Source: Variovorax boronicumulans (GTDB lineage Bacteria; Pseudomonadota; Gammaproteobacteria; Burkholderiales; Burkholderiaceae_C). From it: a stretch of DNA of 64,000 nt. A model generated the notes under the pieces. That model was not told where the DNA came from and did not search any database. It saw only the letters and a program-made list of their open reading frames with translations. Of the stretch, positions 23,525-33,193 are shown in pieces. Each line of letters begins with the position of its first letter. The first letter of the stretch is position 1. Location: assembly GCF_007677875.1 (NCBI RefSeq), contig NZ_VEDO01000005.1, forward strand, positions 1 through 64,000, written 5' to 3'. The position numbers and the translations under genes are program-made.

Positions 23525-26439
23525 TCGCCTCCATTCCCCGCGTCACCTACCGATTGCAGCTGCACAAGGACTTCGACTTCGCCGCCGCCCAGGCCATCCT
23601 GCCGTACTTGCAGACCTTGGGCGTGAGCCATGTCTACTGCTCGCCGATCACGCGCGCACGGCCCGGCAGCATGCACGGCTACGACGTGGCCGACCCGCGC
23701 GAGATCAACCCCGAGCTCGGCGGCCGCGAGGGGTTCGAGCGCTTCGCGCTGGCCGCGCGCGCCTTGGGTCTGCAACTGCTGCTGGACATCGTGCCCAACC
23801 ACATGGGGGTGATCGGCAGCGACAACCCCTGGTGGTCCGACGTGCTCACGCACGGCCAAGCTTCGGCCTATGCCGGCTTCTTCGACATCGACTGGCGCCC
23901 CATGGATGCGGCCATGGCCGGCAAGGTGCTGCTGCCCGTGCTGGGCGCGCCCTACGGCGAGGTGCTGGAGCAGGGCCAGCTGCAGCTGGCCTGGGAGGAT
24001 GAGGGCGGCCGCTTCGTGCTGCGCTACTTCGAGCACGGCTTTCCGACCGACCCGGCCACCTGGGGCGCGGTGCTGCGCCTGGCCGCCGACCAGGCCGAGG
24101 ACGCCGACACGGCCGAGGGCCTCACGGCGCTGGCCGAACGTGCCGACGCCATGCCGCCGCGCGAGGACCGCGGCGCCGCCGGGGCACGCGAGCGTGCCGC
24201 GGCCGCGGAACGCCTGCGCCAGGGACTGCAGGAGCTGCTGGCGCAACGCCGCCCGGCCGGCCCCGCCATGGCTGCCGCACTGGAGCGCCTGAACCGGCAA
24301 CCGGGCCACGACGCATTGCACGCGCTGCTCGAGGCCCAGCCCTGGCGCCTGGGTTTCTGGCGCGTGGCGGCCGACGAGATCAACTACCGGCGCTTCTTCG
24401 ACATCAACGAGCTGGCCGCGCTGCGCGTGGAGGCCGAGGACGTGTTCGAGGCCACGCACGCGCTGGCGCTGGACCTCACGGCCGCCGGCATCGTCGACGG
24501 CCTGCGCATCGACCATCCGGACGGCCTGCGCGATCCGGCCCAGTATTTCGCGCGGCTGCAGGACGGCCATGCGCGCAGGCGCGCCCAGCGGCGGCCGGAA
24601 GAGGCAGCGCCGGCCGAGGGTCTGCCGCTCTACGTGGTGGCCGAGAAGATCACCGCCGCCCATGCCGACATGCCGGCGGACTGGCGCCTGCATGGCACCA
24701 CGGGCTACCGCTTTGGCGCGCTGCTCAACAGCCTGTTCAGCGACCGCAGCCAGGCTGCGCGGATGGAGCGGGTCTGGCGCGGCTTCACGGGCGCGAAGGG
24801 CAGCCTGGACGACATGGTCTTCGACGCCAAGCTTGCCGTGGCCTACGGCGCCCTGGGCGCCGAGCTGAACCTGCTGGTCACGCAGCTCAAGCGCATCGCC
24901 GGCGCCAACCGGCGCACGCGCGATTTCGGCTTCACCACGCTGCGCACGGCGGTGGCCGAAACGGCCGCCGGCATGCCGGTCTACCGCACTTATGTGGTCG
25001 AGGCGGCGGGCGAGGACGACCGCCGGTTCATCGACTGGGCCATCGCCCAGGCGCGCCGGCGCACGGCCATCGCCGACACCAGCGTGTTCGACTTCCTGCG
25101 TGCCTGCCTGTTGGGCGAACTCGCGGCCGGCAGCGACGCCGATGCGCTGCTGCCCGTGCGGCGCTTCGCCTGGCGCTTCCAACAGTTCTGCGCGCCGCTG
25201 GCCGCCAAGGGGGTGGAGGACTGCGTGTTCTACCGCTACCTGCAGCTGGTGTCGCTCAACGAGGTCGGCGGCGACCCGACCTCCCAGGGCCTCACGCTGT
25301 CCGCTTTCCATGGCGCCAGCAGCGACCGCGCGGCCCGCTGGCCGCACACCATGCTGGCCACCTCCACGCACGACAACAAGCGCTCGGAAGACGTGCGCAA
25401 CCGCATCGCGGTGCTGTCCGAGCGGCCGGCGCTGTGGCGCCTGGGCCTCATGCGCTGGCACCAGCTCACGCGCTCGCTGCGCCGCGAACTACCCAGCGGC
25501 ACGGCGCCCTCACGCGACGACGAGCTGCTGCTCTACCAGGTGCTGCTGGGTGTGCTGCCGGACGGTGAGATCGATGCGCAGGGCCTTGCCACGCTGCGCG
25601 CGCGCGTGGGCCAGTACATGGCCAAGGCCGCGCGCGAAGCCAAGCTGCGCACGAGCTGGGTGCGGCCGGACGAGGAATACGAGCAGGCGCTGCAGGCCTT
25701 CATCGACGGGCTGCTGGGCCGGCTGGCGCCGAACCCGGCGCTGTCCGACCTGCGCGCGCTGGCCCGGCAACTGGCCTGGTTCGGCGCGCTCAACAGCCTT
25801 TCCATGGTGGTGATCAAGTTCACCTCGCCCGGCGTGCCCGACATCTACCAGGGCAACGAGATGCAGGATCTGAGCCTGGTCGACCCCGACAACCGCCGGC
25901 CCGTCGACTATGCGCTGCGCCAGGGCACGCTGGCGGCGCACGAGGCGCTGCTGCTGGCCGCCGAGCCGGACCGCCTGGCCGGCCTGGCGCGCATGTCGGC
26001 CACGCCGGCCGACGGCCGGCTCAAGCTGTGGGCCACCTGGCGGCTGCTGGCGCTGCGCCGCGAAGACCCGGCCTTGCTGCGCGATGGCGCCTACATCCCG
26101 CTGCGCGGTACCGGGCGGGCGCGCGAACACGTGGTCGCCTATGCGCGGCGCACGCCGCAGGGCCTGCTGGTGGTCCTGGCCGCGCGCCTGTTCGCGCGCC
26201 TGCTCCACAGCGCCGATGCGGCGCCCGTGGGCGAGGCCTGCTGGGGCGATGCCAGCGTGGACCTGACGCCGGCCTTCAAGGACTGGAGCGGCGGAGGCGG
26301 AGACGTGACGGCGCTGGAACTCATGGGCCATGTGCAGCGGCGCCTGCCGCGCGGGCCCTTGCGGCTGGCCGATGCGCTGCAGGCGCTCCCCGTGGCGGTC
26401 TACTGGGTGGACGCGCGCAAGCCGGCGGTCACGGCGTGA
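23521..26439 (+). CDS. treY: Malto-oligosyltrehalose synthase
   Basis: TreY (972 residues) converts the reducing-end alpha-1,4 bond of a maltodextrin into an alpha,alpha-1,1 bond, making the TreZ substrate. It begins with the typical RVTYRLQLHKDFDF; further motifs are LLDIVPNHMGV, NELAALRVE, the nucleophile in DGLRIDHPDGLRDP, the acid in VVAEKI, and TSTHDNKRSEDVR. The start is fixed by the ATGA overlap with treZ. Its last 11 bases overlap the end of the diguanylate cyclase gene on the other strand. Confidence 0.95.
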   Translation: MIASIPRVTYRLQLHKDFDFAAAQAILPYLQTLGVSHVYCSPITRARPGSMHGYDVADPREINPELGGREGFERFALAARALGLQLLLDIVPNHMGVIGSDNPWWSDVLTHGQASAYAGFFDIDWRPMDAAMAGKVLLPVLGAPYGEVLEQGQLQLAWEDEGGRFVLRYFEHGFPTDPATWGAVLRLAADQAEDADTAEGLTALAERADAMPPREDRGAAGARERAAAAERLRQGLQELLAQRRPAGPAMAAALERLNRQPGHDALHALLEAQPWRLGFWRVAADEINYRRFFDINELAALRVEAEDVFEATHALALDLTAAGIVDGLRIDHPDGLRDPAQYFARLQDGHARRRAQRRPEEAAPAEGLPLYVVAEKITAAHADMPADWRLHGTTGYRFGALLNSLFSDRSQAARMERVWRGFTGAKGSLDDMVFDAKLAVAYGALGAELNLLVTQLKRIAGANRRTRDFGFTTLRTAVAETAAGMPVYRTYVVEAAGEDDRRFIDWAIAQARRRTAIADTSVFDFLRACLLGELAAGSDADALLPVRRFAWRFQQFCAPLAAKGVEDCVFYRYLQLVSLNEVGGDPTSQGLTLSAFHGASSDRAARWPHTMLATSTHDNKRSEDVRNRIAVLSERPALWRLGLMRWHQLTRSLRRELPSGTAPSRDDELLLYQVLLGVLPDGEIDAQGLATLRARVGQYMAKAAREAKLRTSWVRPDEEYEQALQAFIDGLLGRLAPNPALSDLRALARQLAWFGALNSLSMVVIKFTSPGVPDIYQGNEMQDLSLVDPDNRRPVDYALRQGTLAAHEALLLAAEPDRLAGLARMSATPADGRLKLWATWRLLALRREDPALLRDGAYIPLRGTGRAREHVVAYARRTPQGLLVVLAARLFARLLHSADAAPVGEACWGDASVDLTPAFKDWSGGGGDVTALELMGHVQRRLPRGPLRLADALQALPVAVYWVDARKPAVTA

Positions 26440-28444
26440 GCGGCTGCATGCCAGTCGGGCGCTTGAGGGCATCTTCACCGGTGGCCAGCTCGTAGCGCGC
26501 GCGGCCCAGCTGTTTGGCGCGGTAGAGCGCGGCGTCGGCCGCCATCACCAGCTGTTCCGGCACCAGCCCGGCGTGCGGGACCAGGCTGGCCACGCCGATG
26601 CTCACGCTGATCCATGGCGACAGCGGCGAATCGGGATGCGGCAACCGGGCCTGGGCGATCGCCTCCAGGCAGCGCTGCGCCACGCGGGTGCCGGCCTGGG
26701 CATCTGCATCGATCAGCAGCACCGCGAACTCCTCGCCACCGTAGCGCATGAGTTTTTCCACCGGCATGCGCAGACAGGCCGAGAGCACCTGGGCCACGGC
26801 GCGCAGCGCGGCATCGCCCTCGGGATGGCCCAGGTGGTCGTTGTAGCGCTTGAAGTGGTCCACGTCGAGCATCAGCAGCGCCAGCGGTTGGTGGTTGCGC
26901 AGGCCGCGCGCCCATTCCAGGGCCAGCGTCTGGTCGAACTGGCGGCGGTTGGCCACACCCGTGAGCCCGTCGGTCAGCGACAGCGCGGCCAGCTGGGCGT
27001 TCATGCGCTCGAGCTCCAGCTGTGAGCGTTTGCGCTCGGAGATGTCCAGGTGCGTGCCCACCACGCGCAGTGGCTTGCCGCGGGCGTTGCGCTGCATCAC
27101 CATGGCATGGGTCAGCACCCAGACCCAGTGACCGTCGCGGTGGCGGTAGCGGTGCTCGAGCCGGTAACTCGGGGTCTCGTTGCGCAGATGGGCCGCGATC
27201 GCCTGCGCAGCCTCGGCCTGGTCGTCCGGATGCAGCAGGCCGCGCCAGAACTCCGCACGCAAGGGTTCGTCGGTGGGCGGGTAGCCCAGCATCTCCATCT
27301 CGCGGGCGTTGACGGTGATGGTGTCCTCTGCCAGGTTCCATTCCCACAGGCCCAGGTCGGCGCCGCGCAGCCCGAACTCCAGCCGGCGCGCGCTCTCGCG
27401 GCTGGCACGGGCGGCGTCGCGCTCGGTGCGCTCCTGCAGCTGGCGCCGGCCCTGATGCCAGCGCAGCCACACCGCGCTGACGGCCATGGTGAGCGCCAGC
27501 AGTAGTGCCTCGGTGCGCAGTTCGGCCCGCCAGGGCGCCAGCACGGCATCGGTGCGCCGGCTCATCTGCACCACGAGCGGGCGGTCCAGCATCAGCGCCG
27601 CCGGTTCCACGGCGCGCAGGGCCACCATGCGCAGCTCGTCCTGGTCCAGCAGGCGGCCTTGCAGCAGGTTGTGCATGCGGCCGCTCTGCATGTGCTGGCG
27701 GAACAACGAGTCCGGCTGGTTCAGGTCCAAGCCGATCTGCGCGCCCTCCAGCGGCGAACTGACGATGATGGGGCCGTCGCCGTGCGCAATGGTGGCGCGC
27801 GCATCGGCGGCGTAAAGCAGGGCGCGCAACACGATCTCGAAGTAGTCCACGTCGAAGGATGCGCTGACCACGCCGGCGAAGCGGCCGTCGGCCCCATGAA
27901 CCGCGCGCGACAGCGCGGTGGTGAAGTTGCCGAGCACGGAGCGAAAGGGTTGCGACACGTACAGGGTGTCGGCATCGGCGCCGTCGCGCACGGCCTTGAA
28001 GTAGGGCCGGGCGCTGACGTCGCGGTCGGCCAGCTCGGCTTGGCTCGCGGCCAGCACGCGCCCGTCGCGGTCGGCGATCTGCAGCCCGCGCACGCCGGGC
28101 ATGGCGTCGACCAGCAGCTTGAGCGGAGCCGGCACGGAAGGCAGCTCCGCCAGATCCTGCGGGAGCAGATGCCTGGCGCCGGCCAGCGCCGCGTGGATGG
28201 CTTGCAGGTGGCGCGTGAGGTGCATCTCGACCGCCTGCGCCTGGCCCTGCAGCCGCAGCATGTCCTGCGCGATGAGGCGCTCGCGCGCGCGCCAGCTCGC
28301 ATGCCAGGCCAGGGCCAGCACGAGCAGCCAGACCAGCGCCCACAGCGCCCATTCGCGCAGGTTGCGGCGCCGCAACAGCGTTGCCGGTCCGCGCCGCCGC
28401 TGGGCAGCTTCCAGAGGGGCGGAGCCGGATTCCGGGACTTGCAT
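26429..28444 (-). CDS. Membrane diguanylate cyclase with CACHE-type sensor, PAS and GGDEF
   Basis: This 671-residue signalling protein has a membrane segment at about 30-48, a periplasmic sensor region to about 300 (double-CACHE-like, with RPYFKAVRDGADADTLYVSQP), a second membrane segment near 305-325, and a PAS/PAC domain around 345-475 (LGLWEWNLAEDTITVN; YRLEHRYRHRDG). It ends in a GGDEF domain from about 480 with the active motif RYGGEEFAVLL. The usual inhibitory RxxD is replaced by MPVE, so product inhibition is probably weak or absent. It makes cyclic di-GMP. Convergent with treY, with an 11-base overlap of the two ends. Confidence 0.9.
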   Translation of the reverse strand: MQVPESGSAPLEAAQRRRGPATLLRRRNLREWALWALVWLLVLALAWHASWRARERLIAQDMLRLQGQAQAVEMHLTRHLQAIHAALAGARHLLPQDLAELPSVPAPLKLLVDAMPGVRGLQIADRDGRVLAASQAELADRDVSARPYFKAVRDGADADTLYVSQPFRSVLGNFTTALSRAVHGADGRFAGVVSASFDVDYFEIVLRALLYAADARATIAHGDGPIIVSSPLEGAQIGLDLNQPDSLFRQHMQSGRMHNLLQGRLLDQDELRMVALRAVEPAALMLDRPLVVQMSRRTDAVLAPWRAELRTEALLLALTMAVSAVWLRWHQGRRQLQERTERDAARASRESARRLEFGLRGADLGLWEWNLAEDTITVNAREMEMLGYPPTDEPLRAEFWRGLLHPDDQAEAAQAIAAHLRNETPSYRLEHRYRHRDGHWVWVLTHAMVMQRNARGKPLRVVGTHLDISERKRSQLELERMNAQLAALSLTDGLTGVANRRQFDQTLALEWARGLRNHQPLALLMLDVDHFKRYNDHLGHPEGDAALRAVAQVLSACLRMPVEKLMRYGGEEFAVLLIDADAQAGTRVAQRCLEAIAQARLPHPDSPLSPWISVSIGVASLVPHAGLVPEQLVMAADAALYRAKQLGRARYELATGEDALKRPTGMQPLTP

Positions 28445-28527
28445 TGGCCGGCGATTGTGGAAGGCTGGGTGCGCGCGTCAAGCGGTGCTGCATCCTGCCG
28501 TCCGCAGCTTGGCGGAGAAAGACCGCC

Positions 28528-29952
28528 CTACAGGCGCAGCCAGTCGGGCCCGGTCTGCTCTGCGTCGGCACCGGCCAGCTCGTCCAGGAAGGCCTGGCAC
28601 CACCAGTGCACGTCGAAGCGGCGGATCGTGGCCATCAGGGCCTGGTGGCGGCGGCGACGCTCGGCCAGCGGCAGCTGTAGCGCGAACTGGATGGCGTCCG
28701 CCGTGGCCTGGCTGTCGTAGGGGTTGACCAGCACGGCGCCCTCGCGCATCTGCTCCATCGCGCCGGCGAAGCGCGAGAGCACCAGCACGCCGGGGTCTTC
28801 GGGGTCCTGGGCCGCGACGAATTCCTTGGCCACCAGGTTCATGCCGTCGCGCAGCGGTGTGACGAGGGCCACGCGCGCGGCACGGTACAGGCCGGGCAGG
28901 CGCTTGCGCGCCATGGTGCGGTGCATGTAGCGCACCGGGATCCAGTCGAGTTCGCCGAAGTCGCCGTTCATGGAGCCCGCCAGGCTTTCGAGTTCGCGCA
29001 GGATGTCGCCGTAGGCGTCCACGTCCTCGCGGCTGGGTGCGGCGATCTGGATCAGGGTGGCGCGGCGGATGTTGTCCGGATGCCGGCGCAGCAGCTCGCG
29101 AAAGGCGCGCAGGCGCTGCGGCAAGCCCTTGGAGTAGTCGAGCCGGTCCACCCCCACGAGCAGCTGGCGGCGGGAATATTCCTCCCGCATGCGACGGTAC
29201 ATCTCCGTGGCATCGTGCGCGCGCGTGAGGGCGTCGAACTCGGCGACATCGATGCCGATCGGAAAAGCGGCCGTGCGCAGCGTGCGGCCGAAGGCGCGCC
29301 AGCGGCGGCCGTCGCCGTCGCGGTCTTCGGCGCGGGCCTCGGTGGCGACATACCGGTTGAAGTGCTCCAGGTCGGCCTCGCTCTGGAACCCGACCAGGTC
29401 GTAGGCGAACAGGGCCTGGGCCAGCCAGTCGTGCGCAGGGATGGCCGTGAAGATCTGCGCCGGCGGAAGCGGGATGTGCAGGAAGAAGCCGATCTTGTTG
29501 CGGCAGCCCAGCGCGCGCAGTTCGCTGGCCAGCGGGATCAGGTGGTAGTCGTGCACCCAGACGATGTCGTCTTCCTTGAGCAGCGGCATGAGCTTGGCCG
29601 CGAACAGCTGGTTCACGCGGCGGTAGCCATCGATGTAGCCGGTGTCGAAGTCCGCCAGGTCCAGCCGGTAGTGGAAGACGGGCCACAGCACGGCGTTGGA
29701 GTAGCCGAGGTAATAGGCGTCGTGGTCCCAGCGCGACAGGTCCAGCGTGGCCAGCGTGACGTTGCCCGCCTGCTGCTGGTGCACGGGCGTGTCGGGCGGC
29801 GTGGCGCCGTCCTCGGGCAGGATCTTGCCGCTCCAGCCGAACCACATGCCGCCGTTGGCCTGCAGTGCGCCGGACAGGGCCACGGCGAGACCGCCGGCCT
29901 CGGTTTTGCGGGGATCGGCGACGCGGTTGGAGATGCACACGAGACGGGCCAC
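28528..29952 (-). CDS. otsA: Trehalose-6-phosphate synthase
   Basis: OtsA (474 residues) is a GT20 enzyme that joins UDP-glucose and glucose 6-phosphate to make trehalose 6-phosphate. Visible motifs: CISNRVADP at the start, [32 protein letters not shown], and [15 protein letters not shown]. It is the last gene of a four-gene - strand operon and follows otsB after 45 bases. The gene order otsB-otsA on the transcript matches many proteobacteria. Confidence 0.95.
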   Translation of the reverse strand: MARLVCISNRVADPRKTEAGGLAVALSGALQANGGMWFGWSGKILPEDGATPPDTPVHQQQAGNVTLATLDLSRWDHDAYYLGYSNAVLWPVFHYRLDLADFDTGYIDGYRRVNQLFAAKLMPLLKEDDIVWVHDYHLIPLASELRALGCRNKIGFFLHIPLPPAQIFTAIPAHDWLAQALFAYDLVGFQSEADLEHFNRYVATEARAEDRDGDGRRWRAFGRTLRTAAFPIGIDVAEFDALTRAHDATEMYRRMREEYSRRQLLVGVDRLDYSKGLPQRLRAFRELLRRHPDNIRRATLIQIAAPSREDVDAYGDILRELESLAGSMNGDFGELDWIPVRYMHRTMARKRLPGLYRAARVALVTPLRDGMNLVAKEFVAAQDPEDPGVLVLSRFAGAMEQMREGAVLVNPYDSQATADAIQFALQLPLAERRRRHQALMATIRRFDVHWWCQAFLDELAGADAEQTGPDWLRL

Positions 29953-29997
29953 GCGGTGTTCCTTTTCTTTGGCTGGCGTTGGAATGGAGGGCGGATC

Positions 29998-30741
29998 TCA
30001 GGAGGCGAGCCAGGCGGCGAGCCCGGCGCGCACGGCGGCCGGACCGGCGATGCGGTGCCGTGCCAGTGTTTCACCAGGTCCGACCTTGATGCCGGTGCCG
30101 CCCAGCTGCTGCGCGACCTGGAAACCGGGCTCGTCGGTGGTGTCGTCGCCCAGGAACACGGGCTTGCGGCCAGCGAAGGGTGCCTCCTCGAGGAAGGCAC
30201 CGAGCGCCTTGCCTTTGTTGGCCAGCGAGGACTTGGCCTCGAAGACCATCTTGCCGTGCAGCAGCGTGACGCCGGGCGAGGCCGCGACGGCAGCTTCCAT
30301 GGTGCGCCGGCACAGCTCCTGCAGCTGCGGCGCCTGGCGGTAGTGCAGCGCCACGGCGCCGCGCTTGGGCTCCACGGCCAGGGCCGGGTGGTCGTGCAGC
30401 AGCCGGGCGGCAGCCTGTTCCACGGTGTCCAGCGAGGGCGTGGGCAGCAGCACGAGGTTGCCGTCCGCGGTGCGGCGCTCGCTGCCGTGCACGCCCGCCA
30501 CGGGCAGATCCAGCGGGTGCAGGAATGTGTCGATGGCGCCGACGGCGCGGCCCGAGACCACGGCCAGCGCCCCGCCCAGCCGGTCGCGCACAGCGGCCAG
30601 CAGCGGGACCAGGTCGGGTGGAATCACGATGGCGTCGGGTTCCGGCGCCAGCTCCACCAGGGTGCCGTCGAAGTCCAGGAACAAGGCCGACGCGTGGGCG
30701 TCGAGCAGCGGAGCGAAGGAAAAGTCGGTGGCCTGGGTCAT
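29998..30741 (-). CDS. otsB: Trehalose-6-phosphate phosphatase
   Basis: OtsB (247 residues) dephosphorylates trehalose 6-phosphate to trehalose. It is a HAD-superfamily enzyme: motif I LFLDFDGTLVEL near residues 17-28 contains both catalytic Asp residues, VVSGRA is motif II, and VFLGDDTTDEPGF is motif IV. The start overlaps the stop of the upstream membrane-protein gene in an ATGA, so the two are likely co-translated. Confidence 0.94.
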   Translation of the reverse strand: MTQATDFSFAPLLDAHASALFLDFDGTLVELAPEPDAIVIPPDLVPLLAAVRDRLGGALAVVSGRAVGAIDTFLHPLDLPVAGVHGSERRTADGNLVLLPTPSLDTVEQAAARLLHDHPALAVEPKRGAVALHYRQAPQLQELCRRTMEAAVAASPGVTLLHGKMVFEAKSSLANKGKALGAFLEEAPFAGRKPVFLGDDTTDEPGFQVAQQLGGTGIKVGPGETLARHRIAGPAAVRAGLAAWLAS

Positions 30742-31718
30742 GCGTTGCGGGTGCGGTCCTTGTGGCGGATCTCGAAGGCGAGGAAGGCGAGCACGGCCAG
30801 CGCCAGTGGCGCGAGGTAGTACAGCGCGCGGTACGCGAGCAGCGTGCCGATCAGCTGGGCAGGCGCCAGCTGCGTGCCCAGCAGCGCGACGAACACCGCC
30901 TCCAGCACGCCGAGGCCGGCCGGCACGTGGGTCACGACACCGGCCACGGCGGCCAGCAGCAGCACGGTGAGCACGGTCACGTAGGGCACCTGGCCCTGCA
31001 GCAGCACGAAGATGGTGCCTGCGATCAGCGACCAGTTCAGGCAGGACATGGCGAGCTGCAGCAGCGCCATGCGGCCCGAAGGAAGCGCGAAGGTGTGGCC
31101 GCGCAGCGTGAGCCTGCGCCGGCGCAGCAAGGCGCAGGCGGCCACATAGCCCAGGGCCACGGCGGCAAGCAAGCCGCCTGCGATCTGCAGCACGGCGTCA
31201 CTGATGTCCCACTCGGCCGGCAGGGCCAGCGGGAACAGCGCGAACGCCAGGCCGCCCAGCAGCAGGTAGCCCAGCCAGTTGGTGACCATGCTCAGGGCCA
31301 TGATGCGCGTGACCTGCATCTCGCCCAAGCCGAGACGCCCGTACAGCCGGTAACGCGAGGCCACACCGCCGACCAGCGCGCCCATGTTGAGGTTGAAGGC
31401 GTAGCTGATGAAGGTCACGAGCATCACCTGGGGCGCCGGCAGCCGGTGGCCGACGGCGCGGCGGCCGAGCAGATCGAAGGTGGCGTACAGCAGGTGACTG
31501 GCGCAGGCCAGCCCGCCGGCGGCCAGCAGCACGGGCAGAGGCAGGTCGCGCAGCGTCTGCACGACCTCGTTCCAGGCAATGCTGCGGGCCTGGTTGACGA
31601 GCAGGTAAGCCAGCAGTGCGAAGAAGGCGGCCCAGAACCCCTTGCGCAGCCAAGGCCACCAGGCGCGGGACCGCAGGGCCGGGCGCCGCGGTGTCGTCTC
31701 AGCCGCCACGGCGCTCAT
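30738..31718 (-). CDS. UPF0104/LPG-synthase-TM family membrane protein
   Basis: This 326-residue integral membrane protein has about eight hydrophobic segments and the UPF0104 pattern (TFISYAFNLNMGALVGGVASRYRLYG, cited as parts; VLLLAAVAGVVTHVPAGLGVLEAVFV). Members resemble the flippase domain of lysylphosphatidylglycerol synthase (MprF) without the synthase domain and may move lipids. ATG 31718 is chosen because it overlaps the clsB stop (ATGA); an ATG ten codons upstream is possible. Its position directly after a cardiolipin synthase gene fits a role in membrane lipids. Confidence 0.83.
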   Translation of the reverse strand: MSAVAAETTPRRPALRSRAWWPWLRKGFWAAFFALLAYLLVNQARSIAWNEVVQTLRDLPLPVLLAAGGLACASHLLYATFDLLGRRAVGHRLPAPQVMLVTFISYAFNLNMGALVGGVASRYRLYGRLGLGEMQVTRIMALSMVTNWLGYLLLGGLAFALFPLALPAEWDISDAVLQIAGGLLAAVALGYVAACALLRRRRLTLRGHTFALPSGRMALLQLAMSCLNWSLIAGTIFVLLQGQVPYVTVLTVLLLAAVAGVVTHVPAGLGVLEAVFVALLGTQLAPAQLIGTLLAYRALYYLAPLALAVLAFLAFEIRHKDRTRNA

Positions 31719-32971
31719 GGCGCACCTTCGCGCGCCGGCGTGGGACAAGCCTCGACCAGGCCATCCGTCTCCAGCGCAGGCACGAGCCGGGGGGTGTGGC
31801 GCGGCAGGCCGCCAAGCCAGCCCGGGTAGCGGCGCAGCACGTGGAACACGACGTAGCTGCGCAGCAACTGCCAGGTGCTGGGCTCGCCGATGGTGTCGCG
31901 GTCGATCTGCGTGCAGGCGTTGTCCACCAGGTGGTCCAGCCGCGCCCGCAGGGTCTGGTTGAACGCGCGGTCGTGGATCAGCACGTTGGCTTCCAGGTTC
32001 AGCGCCAGGCTCAGCGGATCGAGGTTGCTCGACCCCACCGTGGCCCAGCGGTCGTCGACCACGGCCACCTTGCCGTGCAGCGGCCGCTCGCAGTACTCGT
32101 AGACCTCCACGCCCCCGCGTACGAGGTGGTGGTAGAGCATGCGGGCAGCCACCTTGACGATGGGCATGTCGGGCTCGCCCTGCAGGATCAGGCGCACCTG
32201 CACGCCGCGTTGCGCGGCGCGGCGCAATTCGCGGATCAGCCGGTAGCCGGGAAAGAAATAGGCGTTGGCAATGGTGACGTGCTCGCGCGCGGCGCGGATG
32301 GCGAGCCGGTAGTAGCGCTCGATGTCGTTCGTGTGGCGCGTGTTGTCGCGCGTGACCAGCATGGCCTGCGCGTCGCCGGCCGCGGGCAGCGCCCGGGCGC
32401 GCTGGCGCATCAGCGGCCGGTGCCGGAACCAGCGCCGCACGCCCTGCTGGTGGCGCAGGCCTTCGGCCAGCGTCGCGTGCACGAAGCGGTGGATGTCGCC
32501 GACCAGCGGGCCACGGATGCGCACCGAGTAGTCCTGCTTGGCCTGCGGGCCGAAGTCCATCAGATGGTCAGCCGAGTAATTGATGCCGCCGATGAACGCC
32601 ACCTCGGCATCGACGACGACGATCTTGCGGTGCATGCGCCGCAGCATGTTGGTGCGCCATTTCCAGATGCGCAGGCCGGGGTCGAAGACGTGCACGCGCA
32701 CGCCCGCTTCGCACAGGCTGCCGATGAAGTGGTCCGACAGGTCGGGCGAGCCGAAGCCGTCGATCGTCACGTCGATCTGCACGCCGCGCCGGGCGGCCTT
32801 GAGCAGGGCTTCGTGCAGGGCAAGGCCTACCTTGTCCTCGAACAGGATGAAGGTTTCCAGCACCACCTCCTCGCGCGCGTTGGCTATGGCGTCGAACACG
32901 CGTGGGAAGAACTCCTCGCCGTTTTCCAGGAGTTCCAACTCGTTGCCGCTGGTCCAGCGTGTGGCGTTCAT
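31715..32971 (-). CDS. clsB: Cardiolipin synthase B-type phospholipase D family protein
   Basis: This 418-residue protein has two HKD active-site motifs: HRKIVVVDAEVAFIGG in the first half (about residue 114) and HGKVAVVDDRWATVGSSN in the second half (about 292). It lacks N-terminal membrane spans, like ClsB, which makes cardiolipin from phosphatidylglycerol and phosphatidylethanolamine. ATG 32971 (MNATRW) is preferred; the frame is open 80 codons upstream, but that part runs into the AT-rich promoter region and looks non-coding. First gene of the operon clsB-UPF0104-otsB-otsA. Confidence 0.88.
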   Translation of the reverse strand: MNATRWTSGNELELLENGEEFFPRVFDAIANAREEVVLETFILFEDKVGLALHEALLKAARRGVQIDVTIDGFGSPDLSDHFIGSLCEAGVRVHVFDPGLRIWKWRTNMLRRMHRKIVVVDAEVAFIGGINYSADHLMDFGPQAKQDYSVRIRGPLVGDIHRFVHATLAEGLRHQQGVRRWFRHRPLMRQRARALPAAGDAQAMLVTRDNTRHTNDIERYYRLAIRAAREHVTIANAYFFPGYRLIRELRRAAQRGVQVRLILQGEPDMPIVKVAARMLYHHLVRGGVEVYEYCERPLHGKVAVVDDRWATVGSSNLDPLSLALNLEANVLIHDRAFNQTLRARLDHLVDNACTQIDRDTIGEPSTWQLLRSYVVFHVLRRYPGWLGGLPRHTPRLVPALETDGLVEACPTPAREGAP

Positions 32972-33100
32972 GGTGGTGGTGTGACAAGGGACAGGCTTGA
33001 GGTGTACCGCGCGGCCGCGGATGCCCCTGTAGGACAAGGGCGGGCGGGGCTGTGTTGTGCCGCCCTGATTTGCCGCCAGCACGGTCACGATGCTGCTGAA

Positions 33101-33170
33101 AAAGCGCTTTAGTGATGGAATGCTCATTGCATCAATCAATGGCTGCAAATAAAGATACAATAAGAGCGCT
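33101..33170. promoter_or_regulatory. Candidate hipBA operator/promoter region
   Basis: The gap between clsB and hipB is AT-richer than its surroundings. It holds a perfect 10-bp palindrome AAAGCGCTTT at 33101-33110 and a related AGCGCT core at 33165-33170 within GAGCGCTTTT, 62 bp apart centre to centre. A -10-like TACAAT lies at 33156-33161, with no convincing -35 at the right spacing. HipB proteins bind paired palindromes in front of their own gene, so these are candidate operators; binding is not shown by sequence. Confidence 0.4.
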
Positions 33171-33193
33171 TTTAAGTTCAAAGGATCATTGAA

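Noticed and set aside
26429-26439. Overlap of treY and the diguanylate cyclase as a sign of frameshift or truncation
   Set aside because: Both proteins end normally and have full family length; an 11-base convergent overlap is unremarkable.
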